Below are positions 1-8,238 of a DNA stretch of 21,185 bases, in pieces. The stretch's first letter is position 1. Each line of letters begins with the position of its first letter. The position numbers and the translations under genes were made by a program. The notes under the pieces were generated by a model, which saw nothing but the letters and a program-made list of their open reading frames with translations, made no database searches and was not told the origin of the DNA. Origin of the DNA: JAVJUV01 sp047314965 (GTDB lineage: Bacteria > Pseudomonadota > Alphaproteobacteria > Rhodobacterales > Rhodobacteraceae). The stretch lies in the NCBI RefSeq assembly GCF_047314965.1, contig NZ_JBLBVK010000031.1:1-21185 (forward strand), written 5' to 3'.

Positions 1-84
1 CACATCACCACCAGCCGTCAGCTTCAGCTCAATCTCACGCAGCAGCTTCAAGATGTCTTCGTCTGAATGTCGCTTCCTCGCCAT
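1..84 (-). CDS. IS3-type transposase OrfA, N-terminal 28 codons
   Basis: The minus-strand ORF starts at ATG 84-82 and reads MARKRHSDEDILKLLREIEL and eight more residues before the window ends. This basic start followed by an amphipathic helix resembles the N-terminus of OrfA (helix-turn-helix protein) of IS3-family elements, which is normally about 90-100 residues and is joined to OrfB by a programmed frameshift. Only the first part is visible, so the frameshift site and the DDE catalytic domain cannot be checked. An identical copy is at the other window end, pointing outward. Confidence 0.7.
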   Translation of the reverse strand, partial: MARKRHSDEDILKLLREIELKLTAGGDV

Positions 85-139
85 GCCCAATCCCCCTCTC
101 GCGGCCAAAGTAATGGCCCAGTTCTAGGGGGGAAGGACA
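1..139 (-). mobile_element. Left IS3-like insertion sequence, inner end only
   Basis: Positions 1-141 are an exact reverse complement of 21045-21185. The element edge is placed at 139 because, read outward on the minus strand, the repeat then starts with TGTCCTTCCCCCC, and IS3-family ends normally begin with TG. The two extra matching bases beyond the edge (140-141) are probably chance. The element carries the start of a transposase ORF pointing off the window. The rest is outside the window, so family subgroup and far end cannot be seen. It lies inside flgL. Confidence 0.85.
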
Positions 140-312
140 CCCAGCTCGACACCCGCCAAGGGTCCGAAATCGCCATTGAATTGGTCAATCAGATCAGTGC
201 GGGTTCCGGTTGCAAGCTCACGTGAAGCCGTAAGCAGCTGTTGCCGCAAATTCGCATTGTCGCGCCTCAGCAGCAGGCTTTGAGATAGATCGCCGATGGA
301 GTTTATTGGCAT
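140..312 (-). pseudogene. flgL: flgL, hook-filament junction protein, truncated by IS
   Basis: FlgL (HAP3) is one of the two junction proteins linking the flagellar hook to the filament. The gene starts at ATG 312-310, three bases after the flgK stop, in the expected flgK-flgL order. The N-terminus MPINSIGDLSQSLLLRRDNA and the following ANLRQQLLTASRELATG match the helical N-terminal region of FlgL/flagellin proteins. After residue 57 the frame enters the insertion sequence and stops within a few codons (stop near 124), so about 80% of a normal protein of 300 or more residues is missing. If the IS copy is real and not an assembly edge effect, filament assembly should fail. Because flgL is last in the visible operon, any genes downstream of it would also lose transcription. 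Confidence 0.85.
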
Positions 313-315
313 GAT

Positions 316-1773
316 CTAAAGTCCGATCAGTGTCTGAATAAGTTCGTCGATGGTCTGAATGACGCGAGCGTTCGCGGTGTAAGCCTGCTCGATGAGCAGC
401 AGCTTCTGCATTTCCTGATCCGTGTCGACGCCGTTGGAGAGTTCCTCGTTCCGAAGTGCATCGAACCTCGCACTGGAGTATGCGAGTAGAGAGCCGGTCG
501 CGTTGATCGACTGCGCGGCACCGTTGGCTATGGTAGCCGCGAAACCGGACACTGATCGTGCCGTTGGTCCGAACGTACCGCCGACTGGTGCCAAGCGCGC
601 TGCGATGGCTTCGGTGTAGGCGACAAGAAGAGCGTTATCTCCGACCGGGCCGGGGGTTGCCGCCCCAAGACCATCCCTCAATCGCCAGAGTGCGCCTCCA
701 GACGACGGATCGACGAGAACGTTAATCGAAAGTCTGCTGGCCAAACCTTCTATCTGGGCGAGATTCAGGGGGCCGCCATTATCCGTGAACAGTCCCGGAT
801 CCCCCGGTGCAAGCGTAGGATCCAGTGTCGACGACTCGAACCGCGTCATCAGATCCCGTGCGGCCTCGTCGATATCGGATTGACTGCTAACCGCGTAGTT
901 GTCGCGAATTTCAAAGAGGGCCGCCAGTCGTCCCCCTGCTATTTCGCCGTTTTGATCAAGGGTGTCGATTGGACGGCCATTGATCGTAAGCCCTGAGAGG
1001 GCTCCGGATTGCAGCGTCATATCGGCCGTTATCAGACCTTTGGGCTGAAACCCGAACTCGACCGCCCTGACATCCAGCAAAAGGGTGCCCCCCATCGAAT
1101 AGAGTGCAATCGTCCCATTGTCGCGAGGAAGCTGGCGAATCGGGATACTCGCGCTTATCTCGTCGACAAGCATCTGGCGCTGGTCCAGAAGATCCGGGTA
1201 ACCGGCGTCGGAAGACCGCGTGCGCAGTATCTCACCGTTCAAGTCCGCAAGCTGTGCAAGTGTGCCGTTTAGACGCTCGACTTCCTTGCCGATGGTGTTG
1301 TCAGCGTCGACTCTCAGATCCTGAAGCCCGTCGCCGATATCGTTGAACTTGCGTGCCAACGCAGTGGCATCCGTGAGTACGGACGAAAGCCGCGCCTCGG
1401 AATCCGGGCGGGAAATGGCGGCAAGCAGGCTGGCCTCGAATTCCGCCTCGAGATCAGTCAGGCTTCCTGGCTCTCCCGGCGTACCTATCAGACGGAACAG
1501 ATCCTGATAGAATTCGTTTCCAGTGCGCGCGAAACCGACGTCGGCTTCGGAAAGCCGCCTCTCGCGAAGTGTAACCTCGTCAACGACCCGCTGAACGCCA
1601 TCTACCTGCACGCCTGAACCGATGCCCCCAGTAAACCGGGGACTTAGTTGCAGTTCGCGGCGGGAATAGCCTTCGGTCATGGCGTTTGCGACGTTCGAGC
1701 TGACCAGCTCTGCCGCGCGCGAGGCGGCGGTCAAGCCAGTCAAAGCGTTCGCAAGAGATGCAGAGATGCTCAT
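316..1773 (-). CDS. flgK: Flagellar hook-associated protein 1 (FlgK)
   Basis: FlgK (HAP1) caps the hook and forms the first ring of the hook-filament junction; it is exported by the flagellar type III system. The 485-residue product is in the normal size range. It has the conserved N-terminal rod/hook helix (LANALTGLTAASRAAELVSS then NVANAMTEGYSRREL, residues about 6-42) and the paired C-terminal helix (MQKLLLIEQAYTANARVIQT, then IDELIQTLIGL) that form the D0/D1 coiled-coil domain. The variable centre is the exposed part. The start is supported by AAAGGTAA just upstream. The gene lies 18 bases after flgE and three bases before flgL, consistent with one transcript. No internal damage is seen. 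Confidence 0.95.
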   Translation of the reverse strand: MSISASLANALTGLTAASRAAELVSSNVANAMTEGYSRRELQLSPRFTGGIGSGVQVDGVQRVVDEVTLRERRLSEADVGFARTGNEFYQDLFRLIGTPGEPGSLTDLEAEFEASLLAAISRPDSEARLSSVLTDATALARKFNDIGDGLQDLRVDADNTIGKEVERLNGTLAQLADLNGEILRTRSSDAGYPDLLDQRQMLVDEISASIPIRQLPRDNGTIALYSMGGTLLLDVRAVEFGFQPKGLITADMTLQSGALSGLTINGRPIDTLDQNGEIAGGRLAALFEIRDNYAVSSQSDIDEAARDLMTRFESSTLDPTLAPGDPGLFTDNGGPLNLAQIEGLASRLSINVLVDPSSGGALWRLRDGLGAATPGPVGDNALLVAYTEAIAARLAPVGGTFGPTARSVSGFAATIANGAAQSINATGSLLAYSSARFDALRNEELSNGVDTDQEMQKLLLIEQAYTANARVIQTIDELIQTLIGL

Positions 1774-1791
1774 TGCGGATTACCTTTCGCG

Positions 1792-3096
1792 TCAGCGTTT
1801 GATGTTCGTCGTTTCCTGCAGCATCTCGTCGACTGTCTGAATCACCTTCGCATTCGACGAATATGCGCGTTGGGTCTGGATCAATTGCGTCAGTTCTCCC
1901 GCGACATCTGTTGCGCTTTCTTCAAGGGCATAGCCGACGATGTCACCGGTTGGACCGTCAGCGGCATCCCAGAGGAAGAAAGTTCCGCTTTCGTTGGACG
2001 TTCTGTAGGTCTGGTTGTCCATCGCGATCAGGCCGTTCGGATTTGGGAGGTCGATCAGCGGAATCTGATAGATCGTACGCGTGATGCCGATATCGAAGTT
2101 CGCCCGGACGAAACCGTTGGCATCCACTTCCACCGAGATCAGGTTCCCGACAGGAGAGCCATCCTTCGAGATCGAGGTCGGTGCGAAACTGTCGGACAGC
2201 TGGGTCAAGCCCGTTCCGGTACCGACCGCGCCAATGTTTATTTCGATCGGGCCACCCGCAACGCTGACGGAAAAGTTGCCGGATGCCGGATCATACGCAC
2301 CGCCCGATATTGTCGCGACCGAGTTGATGGTACCTCCGGAGCCGCGGGTGTCATCGAAAACGATCGTGTACTCGCCGATCACGGATCCACCCGATGCGGA
2401 ATCCGTCAGAACCATCGTCCAGGTATTGGACGCACCCGCGGCTCCGGGAATAGTCGGCGTAAAGGCGATCCCGATATTCTGTGATGTGCCAAGGTTGTCG
2501 AAGTATTCAATCGAGAGGTTCAGCGGATCGCCGGATGCGCCGAATTCGGTCTCGGTCGCAGGCAGGTTGACACCCATCGCGATCCGCGTCGTGGGTTCCG
2601 AAGTGAACTGGTTCACGTTGATCTGTACAGGTTCAAGCCCGTCCCCGGTATCGCGCGGGAAGACCGGGATCGTCCCATCCGGATCAGCGGGCCAGCCCAT
2701 CAGTGTCACGCCGGAAGACGTACGAAGGTAGCCGTCGGCATCGGTGCGAAATGACCCGGTCGTGGCCAGAAGCAGAGGATAATCGCCGGTGCTGCTGGAG
2801 AGCGAGCTTTCCGTGGTGACTGGCAGGAAGCCCCGACCGCGAACGGCAAGATCGGTTGCGTTGTTGGTCGTGGCCAGTGCACCCGGTTGATCGATCAGCC
2901 GCTGGGTCGCCACGCGGACACCGCCGGCTGAATAGGAGCCCTCTCCGCTTTCGATGACGAGGGATGAGAAATCGGTCTCGACCCGTTTGTACCCATAGGT
3001 CGCCGAGTTCGCGATATTGTCGGCGATGGTCGCAAGCCGGCTGGCATTTGCGGCAAGGCCAGCCACCCCGGCGTTCAGCGAAGAAGAAATAGTCAT
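1792..3096 (-). CDS. flgE: Flagellar hook protein FlgE
   Basis: FlgE is the structural subunit of the hook, exported through the flagellar type III apparatus. The 434-residue protein begins with the rod/hook signature SSLNAGVAGLAANASRLATI, then ADNIANSATYGYKRVETDF (residues about 4-43), and has the FlgE-type segment LAVRGRGFLPV near residue 80. It closes with the conserved helix LTQLIQTQRAYSSNAKVIQT. The middle is a low-lysine, Gly/Thr/Ser-rich beta region, as in hook subunits. The start has AAAGG nine bases upstream. A 99-base gap separates it from motB and holds a possible CtrA-like site, so the gene could have its own promoter as well as read-through from motB. Confidence 0.95.
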   Translation of the reverse strand: MTISSSLNAGVAGLAANASRLATIADNIANSATYGYKRVETDFSSLVIESGEGSYSAGGVRVATQRLIDQPGALATTNNATDLAVRGRGFLPVTTESSLSSSTGDYPLLLATTGSFRTDADGYLRTSSGVTLMGWPADPDGTIPVFPRDTGDGLEPVQINVNQFTSEPTTRIAMGVNLPATETEFGASGDPLNLSIEYFDNLGTSQNIGIAFTPTIPGAAGASNTWTMVLTDSASGGSVIGEYTIVFDDTRGSGGTINSVATISGGAYDPASGNFSVSVAGGPIEINIGAVGTGTGLTQLSDSFAPTSISKDGSPVGNLISVEVDANGFVRANFDIGITRTIYQIPLIDLPNPNGLIAMDNQTYRTSNESGTFFLWDAADGPTGDIVGYALEESATDVAGELTQLIQTQRAYSSNAKVIQTVDEMLQETTNIKR

Positions 3097-3152
3097 GTTG
3101 TCAGCCTTTCTGCTGGATCGTCCCCGATTGCCCCACGCCTAAAGGCGGCGGT

Positions 3153-3167
3153 TTAACAGCCGGCTAA
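3153..3167 (-). promoter_or_regulatory. Possible CtrA-like binding site upstream of flgE
   Basis: TTAACAGCCGGCTAA has the form TTAA-N7-CTAA, one base from the alphaproteobacterial CtrA consensus TTAA-N7-TTAA. It lies about 60 bases upstream of the flgE start, and CtrA activates flagellar genes in many Rhodobacterales. The match is short and could be chance. Confidence 0.3.
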
Positions 3168-3195
3168 CAACTAAACTTCTAAGGACATTCCCAGC

Positions 3196-4023
3196 CTAAA
3201 GACGGCTTCGAAGAAGGACGATCTCGATCCGGTTGTTCCTGACGGAAAGCGGATTCTCGGAGACCTGCTGGCGGTCGGCGTAACCGGTGACGCGCTGCAT
3301 GCGATCGTCATCCAGTGACGCCTGCACAAGAAGCAGGCGCACAGCATCGGCGCGTTCAGAGGACAGATCCCAGACGGGGTTTTCCCGGCTGACCACAGGT
3401 ACGGCTGCGACATGGCCCTGAACCGCGATCGGGTTGGGAGCGAGCCGGAAAACCTCGGCGATGGACGCCACGACGTCTCGCAGAACATCCGTTGGATCGG
3501 ACCGTCCCGCGAACAACGGTGCGTCGGGCAGATCGAAAATCTCGACGATCAGACCTTCATCGGTCAGGCGCGTCACGATGTGGCGCATCAGCAGATCGCT
3601 GACCATGCTTTCCCCAGCCTTCGCCGAAAGCATCTCTTCCAGTTCTGCCAGCTTGTCCTTTTCCTGCGCGCCGGATCTAGCATCATCTTCGTCCGATGAC
3701 TCTTCGGCATTTTCGTTAGTTGCTATCACGCCTGTGCCCGTGCCGTTCCGCGCCAGCGTGTTCTCAGAGAAAATACTGTCGCCGCCGAACGCCCCGTCGC
3801 CACCGCCAGAGACCTTGTTCACGGGAATCGTGGGATTGAAGTAGTCGGCGATCCCCTTGCGTTGCTTTTCGTTCGTGGCGCCCAGAAGCCACATCAGAAG
3901 GAAGAACGCCATCATCGCCGTCACGAAATCAGCATAGGCAACTTTCCAGGCACCGCCGTGGTGGCCCCCGGCTATGATCTTCTTGCGCTTGACAATAATC
4001 GGCGCGACCGGTTGCGCGGACAT
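3196..4023 (-). CDS. motB: Flagellar motor stator protein MotB
   Basis: MotB forms the proton-conducting stator with MotA and anchors it to peptidoglycan. The 275-residue product has a basic N-terminus (VKRKKIIAGG), a single membrane segment at about residues 27-47 (WKVAYADFVTAMMAFFLLMW) containing the proton-carrying aspartate at Asp32, an acidic linker, and a C-terminal OmpA/MotB domain (VQGHVAAVP, DLSSERADAVRLLLV, VTGYADRQ, NNRIEIVLL). The usual GHTD-type motif is altered to GHVA. I use ATG 4023, eight bases after GAGGAG; a GTG codon directly before it is the alternative. motA is not in the window. It appears to be the first gene of the motB-flgE-flgK-flgL unit. Confidence 0.95.
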   Translation of the reverse strand: MSAQPVAPIIVKRKKIIAGGHHGGAWKVAYADFVTAMMAFFLLMWLLGATNEKQRKGIADYFNPTIPVNKVSGGGDGAFGGDSIFSENTLARNGTGTGVIATNENAEESSDEDDARSGAQEKDKLAELEEMLSAKAGESMVSDLLMRHIVTRLTDEGLIVEIFDLPDAPLFAGRSDPTDVLRDVVASIAEVFRLAPNPIAVQGHVAAVPVVSRENPVWDLSSERADAVRLLLVQASLDDDRMQRVTGYADRQQVSENPLSVRNNRIEIVLLRSRL

Positions 4024-4083
4024 CACCCCTGCTCCTCTACAATACCCCGCACATCGGGTTAGAGGAGGGCCGTGTAGGAAAGG

Positions 4084-5679
4084 TTAAGGTGCGTCCTTCC
4101 GGATCATGTCGGCTGCTTTCTCGGCGATCATGATTGTGGGGGAATTGGTGTTGCCGCTGGTGATCCGGGGCATGACGCTGGCGTCGACCACGCGCAAGCC
4201 GCCAATGCCCCGCATCCTGAGACGGGCGTCGAGTGGGGCCGCGTCGTCGGTTCCCATACGGATGGTGCCCACGGGGTGGAAAATGGTCGTGCCGATCCGA
4301 CCGGCCGCCTGAGCAAGAGACGTGTCCTCATCAGTGACATCGCCACCCGGGCGCAATTCTTCGGGCTGATATCGACCCATTGCGGGTTGAGCCATGATCC
4401 GCCGCGTCAGTCGGATCGCATCGGCGGCGACCCGGCGATCCCCCTCGGTCGACAGATAGTTCGGAGCGATCTCGGGTGCCGTTGCCGGGTCCGGTGAGGT
4501 GATGCGCACATGCCCCCGGCTTTCAGGTCGCAGGTGGCAGACACTCGCGGTAATGGCATCGAAAGGATCCAGCGGCTGACCGAATGCATTCAGCGACAGG
4601 GGCTGCACGTGGTACTCGAGATCGGCTGTGGCCACATCCGGCCTGGACTTGGCGAAAGCACCCAACTGCGAGGGGGACATCGACATCGGACCGGTTCGTC
4701 TCAGCGCGTACTCGGCCGCAATGCGGGCCTTTCCAAAGAGCGTAGCGGACAGCGTGTTCAGCGTCCGGGTTCCCGAGACCTTCCACGCGCAGCGCAACTG
4801 CAAATGGTCCTGCAGGTTCTCACCAACGCCAGGCATATCCTTCACCACATCGATGCCCAGGCCTTGCAGATGAGGCGCGGGTCCGATGCCCGACAGCTGG
4901 AGAATCTGCACCGACCCGATAGAGCCCGCCGACAGGATCACCTCGCCTCCGGTGCGCGCTTCTTCCAGAACGCCGCCCCTGCGGTAAGCCACACCCACCA
5001 CACGCCGACCCTCGAAGATCAGCCTTTCGGTCATCGCACCGGTCACGACCTTGAGATTCTGCCGGTAGCGGACGGGCTTCAGAAAACCCTTCGAGGTATT
5101 CCAGCGAAATCCGCCCTTCTGGTTCACCCGGAAATAGCCTACCCCTTCGTTGTCGCCGGTGTTGAAGTCCGGTGTCTCGGGAATACCCGCTTCAACGGCG
5201 GCCCTGATCCAGTCATCGAGCACTGGCCAGTTGAGCCGCTGGCGATCGACCCGCCATTCACCACCGGTGCCGTGAAGGTCGCCCGCGCCTTCGGCGTTGT
5301 CTTCGTGCTTCAGGAAGTAGGGAAGCACGTCGTCCCAGCCCCAACCAGCCAGGCCAAGCTGCCGCCAACCGTCATAGTCCGCGGCCTGCCCCCGCAGGTA
5401 CAGCATCCCGTTGATCGACGAACACCCGCCCAGCACCTTGCCGCGGGGATACAGCAGGCTTCGCCCGCCCAGTCCCGGCTCTTCCCGCGTGCGGTACAGC
5501 CAATCTGTGCGCGGGTTCCCGATGCAATAGAGATACCCGACGGGAATATGTATCCAATGATAATTGTCCGAGCCGCCAGCCTCGAGCAGGAGGACCCTCG
5601 ATCCTCCTTCGGACAATCTGTTCGCCAGCACGCAACCGGCGCTGCCCGCGCCGACGATGATGTAATCCCAATCGCTCAT
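4084..5679 (-). CDS. GMC-family FAD oxidoreductase (choline/alcohol dehydrogenase-like)
   Basis: This enzyme family oxidises alcohols, choline or sugars with FAD. The 531-residue size is typical. The FAD Rossmann motif GAGSAG is at residues 10-15, GMC signature 1 (GKVLGGCSSINGMLYLRG) at about 80-97, and signature 2 (GSIGSVQILQLSGIGP) at 252-267. The catalytic His is H468 in FHPVGTIRMG, with the second active-site position at Asn510 (SGNTNSPTIMIAEKAADM). No signal peptide is seen, so a cytoplasmic or inner-face location is likely. It resembles the BetA/AlkJ branch, but the substrate cannot be read from the sequence. It is divergent from the dehydratase at 5736 with only 56 bases between starts, suggesting joint control and perhaps shared sugar or polyol oxidation. 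No strong ribosome binding site is seen; the start is fixed by the Rossmann motif. Confidence 0.93.
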   Translation of the reverse strand: MSDWDYIIVGAGSAGCVLANRLSEGGSRVLLLEAGGSDNYHWIHIPVGYLYCIGNPRTDWLYRTREEPGLGGRSLLYPRGKVLGGCSSINGMLYLRGQAADYDGWRQLGLAGWGWDDVLPYFLKHEDNAEGAGDLHGTGGEWRVDRQRLNWPVLDDWIRAAVEAGIPETPDFNTGDNEGVGYFRVNQKGGFRWNTSKGFLKPVRYRQNLKVVTGAMTERLIFEGRRVVGVAYRRGGVLEEARTGGEVILSAGSIGSVQILQLSGIGPAPHLQGLGIDVVKDMPGVGENLQDHLQLRCAWKVSGTRTLNTLSATLFGKARIAAEYALRRTGPMSMSPSQLGAFAKSRPDVATADLEYHVQPLSLNAFGQPLDPFDAITASVCHLRPESRGHVRITSPDPATAPEIAPNYLSTEGDRRVAADAIRLTRRIMAQPAMGRYQPEELRPGGDVTDEDTSLAQAAGRIGTTIFHPVGTIRMGTDDAAPLDARLRMRGIGGLRVVDASVMPRITSGNTNSPTIMIAEKAADMIRKDAP

Positions 5680-5735
5680 GGCCCTAGCAAAGCATGCCGC
5701 TTTCGACTACGCCAGAGCAGAAAAGGGAGGCAACG

Positions 5736-7520
5736 ATGACGAAACCCACGCTTCGCTCACAGCAATGGTTCAACAACCCCGATAACCGCGAGATGACCGC
5801 GCTCTACCTTGAGCGCTATCTCAACTACGGCCTGACCCGAGAAGAGCTGCAATCCGGGAAGCCGATCATCGGAATCGCGCAGACCGGAAGCGACCTGTCG
5901 CCCTGCAACCGCCACCACATCGAGCTGGCCAAGCGCGTGCGTGACGGCGTGATCAGCCAGGGCGGCACCGTGATCGAAATTCCGGTGCACCCGATCCAGG
6001 AAACCGGCAAACGTCCGACAGCGATGCTGGACCGCAATCTGGCCTATCTCTCGCTGACCGAAACACTCTACGGCTATCCGATCGACGGGGTCGTCCTGAT
6101 GATCGGCTGCGACAAGACCACCCCTGCCCTGCTCATGGCGGCTTCGACCGTCAACATCCCGGCCATTGCACTCTCGGTTGGCCCGATGCTGAACGGCTGG
6201 TTCCGCGGACAGCGCACCGGGTCCGGCACCATCGTCTGGAAGGCGCGCGAGATGCATGCCGCCGGCGAGATCGACGATGACGGCTTCATGGAACTGGTCG
6301 CTTCGTCGACACCGTCCACGGGCTATTGCAACACGATGGGCACGGCATCGACCATGAACTCGCTGGCCGAGGCGCTGGGCATGCAACTTCCCGGCTCCGC
6401 CGCTATCCCGGCGCCCTATCGCGAACGCGGGCAGATCAGCTACGAGACCGGAAAGCAGATCGTCGAGATGGTGCATTCCGACCGCCGTCCGTCGGACATC
6501 ATGGACCGCCGCGCCTTCGAGAACGCGATCGTGGTGAACTCGGCCATCGGCGGCTCCACCAACGCACCGATCCACCTGAACGCCATCGCCCGGCACCTTG
6601 GCGTGCCGCTCGACAATGACGACTGGCAGAAACTGGGTCACAAGGTCCCGCTTCTGGTGAACCTGCAGCCTGCGGGAGAATACCTGGGCGAGGATTATCA
6701 CCGCGCCGGCGGCGTGCCAGCCGTGATCGGCGAGCTTCTGGCGAAGGGCCTGCTGCCGCATCCCGACGCGATGACCGCGAATGGCAAGACCATGGCCGAG
6801 AACTGTTCGGACCGAAGCAGTGAAAACCACGATGTCATCAAGACCGTAGATGCGCCGATGCTGAAGGACGCGGGCTTCATCAACCTCAAGGGCAATCTCT
6901 TCGACAGCGCGATCATGAAGACGTCCGTGATCTCGAAGGAATTCCGCGACCGGTATCTCTCGAACGCGCAAGATCCCGAAGCCTTCGAGGGCCGCGCCAT
7001 CGTATTCGACGGGATCGAAGACTACCACAAGCGCATCGACGACGAATCCCTCGGCATCGACGAGCACTGCATCCTGATCATGCGCGGCGCGGGTCCCATC
7101 GGCTATCCGGGCGGCGCCGAAGTCGTGAACATGCGGCCCCCTGCGTACCTTCTGAAGAAGGGCATCACTTCGTTGCCCTGTGTTGGTGACGGGCGGCAAT
7201 CAGGCACCTCGGGCTCGCCTTCCATCCTGAACGCATCGCCCGAGGCGGCGGCGGGCGGCGGGCTGGCCCTGGTCCAGACTGACGACCGGGTGCGCATCGA
7301 CCTTCGTAAGTGCACCGCCGACATCCTCGTGGATGAGGCCACCCTGGACGCACGCCGCAGGGCGCTTCCGGAGCGGCCGTTCTCACCGGAAAGCCAGTCG
7401 CCCTGGCAGGAACTGTTCCGTGAGAAAGTCGAGCCGTTCAGCCAGGGCATGGTGCTGCGTGGCGCGCCAGAATACCGGGACATCGCGCGAACCAGGGGTG
7501 TGCCCAGAGACAACCACTAG
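5736..7520 (+). CDS. xylD: IlvD/Edd-family aldonate dehydratase, XylD-like (probable D-xylonate dehydratase)
   Basis: The family removes water from sugar acids to give 2-keto-3-deoxy acids using an iron-sulfur cluster. The 594-residue product matches the length and text of Caulobacter D-xylonate dehydratase over its whole extent as I recall it: WFNNPDNREMTALYLERYLN, GKPIIGIAQTGSD, IPAPYRERGQ, and the His-rich end RDNH. The three expected cluster cysteines are visible: Cys57 (SPCNR), Cys125 (IGCDKTTPA) and Cys198 (GYCNTMGTASTMN). ATG 5736 is chosen because GGGAGG lies just upstream; an in-frame ATG at 5694 has no such site. L-arabinonate dehydratase is the main alternative. The divergent GMC oxidoreductase could supply or remove an oxidised sugar in the same route. 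A hairpin terminator follows at 7543. Confidence 0.85.
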   Translation: MTKPTLRSQQWFNNPDNREMTALYLERYLNYGLTREELQSGKPIIGIAQTGSDLSPCNRHHIELAKRVRDGVISQGGTVIEIPVHPIQETGKRPTAMLDRNLAYLSLTETLYGYPIDGVVLMIGCDKTTPALLMAASTVNIPAIALSVGPMLNGWFRGQRTGSGTIVWKAREMHAAGEIDDDGFMELVASSTPSTGYCNTMGTASTMNSLAEALGMQLPGSAAIPAPYRERGQISYETGKQIVEMVHSDRRPSDIMDRRAFENAIVVNSAIGGSTNAPIHLNAIARHLGVPLDNDDWQKLGHKVPLLVNLQPAGEYLGEDYHRAGGVPAVIGELLAKGLLPHPDAMTANGKTMAENCSDRSSENHDVIKTVDAPMLKDAGFINLKGNLFDSAIMKTSVISKEFRDRYLSNAQDPEAFEGRAIVFDGIEDYHKRIDDESLGIDEHCILIMRGAGPIGYPGGAEVVNMRPPAYLLKKGITSLPCVGDGRQSGTSGSPSILNASPEAAAGGGLALVQTDDRVRIDLRKCTADILVDEATLDARRRALPERPFSPESQSPWQELFREKVEPFSQGMVLRGAPEYRDIARTRGVPRDNH

Positions 7521-7542
7521 GAACGCGCAGGAACCGGATCAG

Positions 7543-7573
7543 GGACAATTCAATTCAAATTGTCCTTCCTTTT
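7543..7573 (+). terminator. Rho-independent terminator after the dehydratase gene
   Basis: GGACAATT (7543-7550) pairs perfectly with AATTGTCC (7558-7565) around a 7-base loop, followed by TTCCTTTT. It begins 23 bases after the dehydratase stop. Confidence 0.65.
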
Positions 7574-7636
7574 GGCCAAAATACTTCGGGGGTGAGGGGG
7601 CAGAGCCCCCCTCGACTCCGACAGACGGCCAAAAGG
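7568..7636. repeat. Nested inverted-repeat element between convergent genes
   Basis: CCTTTTGGCC (7568-7577) and GGCCAAAAGG (7627-7636) are perfect inverted repeats enclosing a second hairpin, GGGGG-cagag-CCCCC (7596-7610), after AAATACTTCGGGGG. From memory, a very similar AAAATACTTCGGGGG...GGGGCAGAGCCCC text recurs between genes in many Rhodobacteraceae genomes, so this may be a dispersed intergenic repeat that also acts as a two-way terminator for the convergent genes ending at 7520 and 7663. Confidence 0.6.
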
Positions 7637-7662
7637 TCCCTGGATCTCGCGGCCGGCACCGG

Positions 7663-8238
7663 TCAGCCCCGGCTCATTGAATGATACTCGCGGTTCGGCA
7701 TCATGTCTGTCGCCGTCGCGAAGCGGTTCGACATGTTGAAAAACCCGATGACGTCGGAAAGATCAAAAATCTCGTCGTCTGAGAGGCCGGCCGCGCGCAA
7801 AACCTCACGATCTCCCTCCTCTACCGTCCAGGGTTCGGTTGTCAGCTTCCAGGCGAAATCCAGCATTGCCCGCATTCGCGGCTCCAGCTTCGCGACACGG
7901 TAATTCATGACCAGCATCTCGCCCAGTTCCGGATCCCCCGAAAGGTGACGCACCGCCTGCCCGTGGGCGACAAGGCAGTAGAAGCAACGGTTCGCAGATG
8001 ACACTACCACGGCCACCATTTCACGCTCGAGCTTCGACAGTTTCGAAGGTCCAAGCATCAAGCTGTTATACAGCTGACTGAAAGCGCGCAGCTTGTCCTG
8101 GTTGAAGGCGTAAGTCCGAAGCACGTTCGGCACGAAACCAAGCTTTTCCTCGCATACCCGGAAATAGGCCTGCATGTCTTCGTCCAGGGCATCGTGCCCC
8201 GGCAGATCGAAAATCGAGATATGGTCTGGCTGCGGCAT
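7663..8238 (-). CDS. AhpD-like peroxidase-related protein
   Basis: The 191-residue protein belongs to the carboxymuconolactone decarboxylase/AhpD superfamily, close to the group named uncharacterised peroxidase-related enzymes. The redox motif is SSANRCFYCLVAHGQAV, with Cys85-x-x-Cys88 and His92, the arrangement used by AhpD for peroxide reduction. The flanking helices (KLSKLEREMVAVVV; AMLDFAWKLT) and the tail (IGFFNMSNRFATATDMMPN) fit this group. I start at ATG 8238 because AAGGAG lies nine bases upstream; the frame stays open to 8331 but without a better site. The gene stands alone, convergent with the dehydratase and divergent from the RTX gene. The substrate and reducing partner are unknown. 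Confidence 0.87.
   Translation of the reverse strand: MPQPDHISIFDLPGHDALDEDMQAYFRVCEEKLGFVPNVLRTYAFNQDKLRAFSQLYNSLMLGPSKLSKLEREMVAVVVSSANRCFYCLVAHGQAVRHLSGDPELGEMLVMNYRVAKLEPRMRAMLDFAWKLTTEPWTVEEGDREVLRAAGLSDDEIFDLSDVIGFFNMSNRFATATDMMPNREYHSMSRG

Noticed and set aside
4510..5739. Plus-strand open frame of 409 codons opposite the GMC gene
   Set aside because: It is a GC-codon shadow: no recognisable protein text, no ribosome binding site, and the opposite strand encodes a complete GMC enzyme with all signatures.
5757..7199. Minus-strand open frame of 480 codons opposite the dehydratase
   Set aside because: The His/Arg/Val-rich, low-complexity translation is typical of an antisense shadow of a high-GC gene; the plus strand has the cluster cysteines and full family length.
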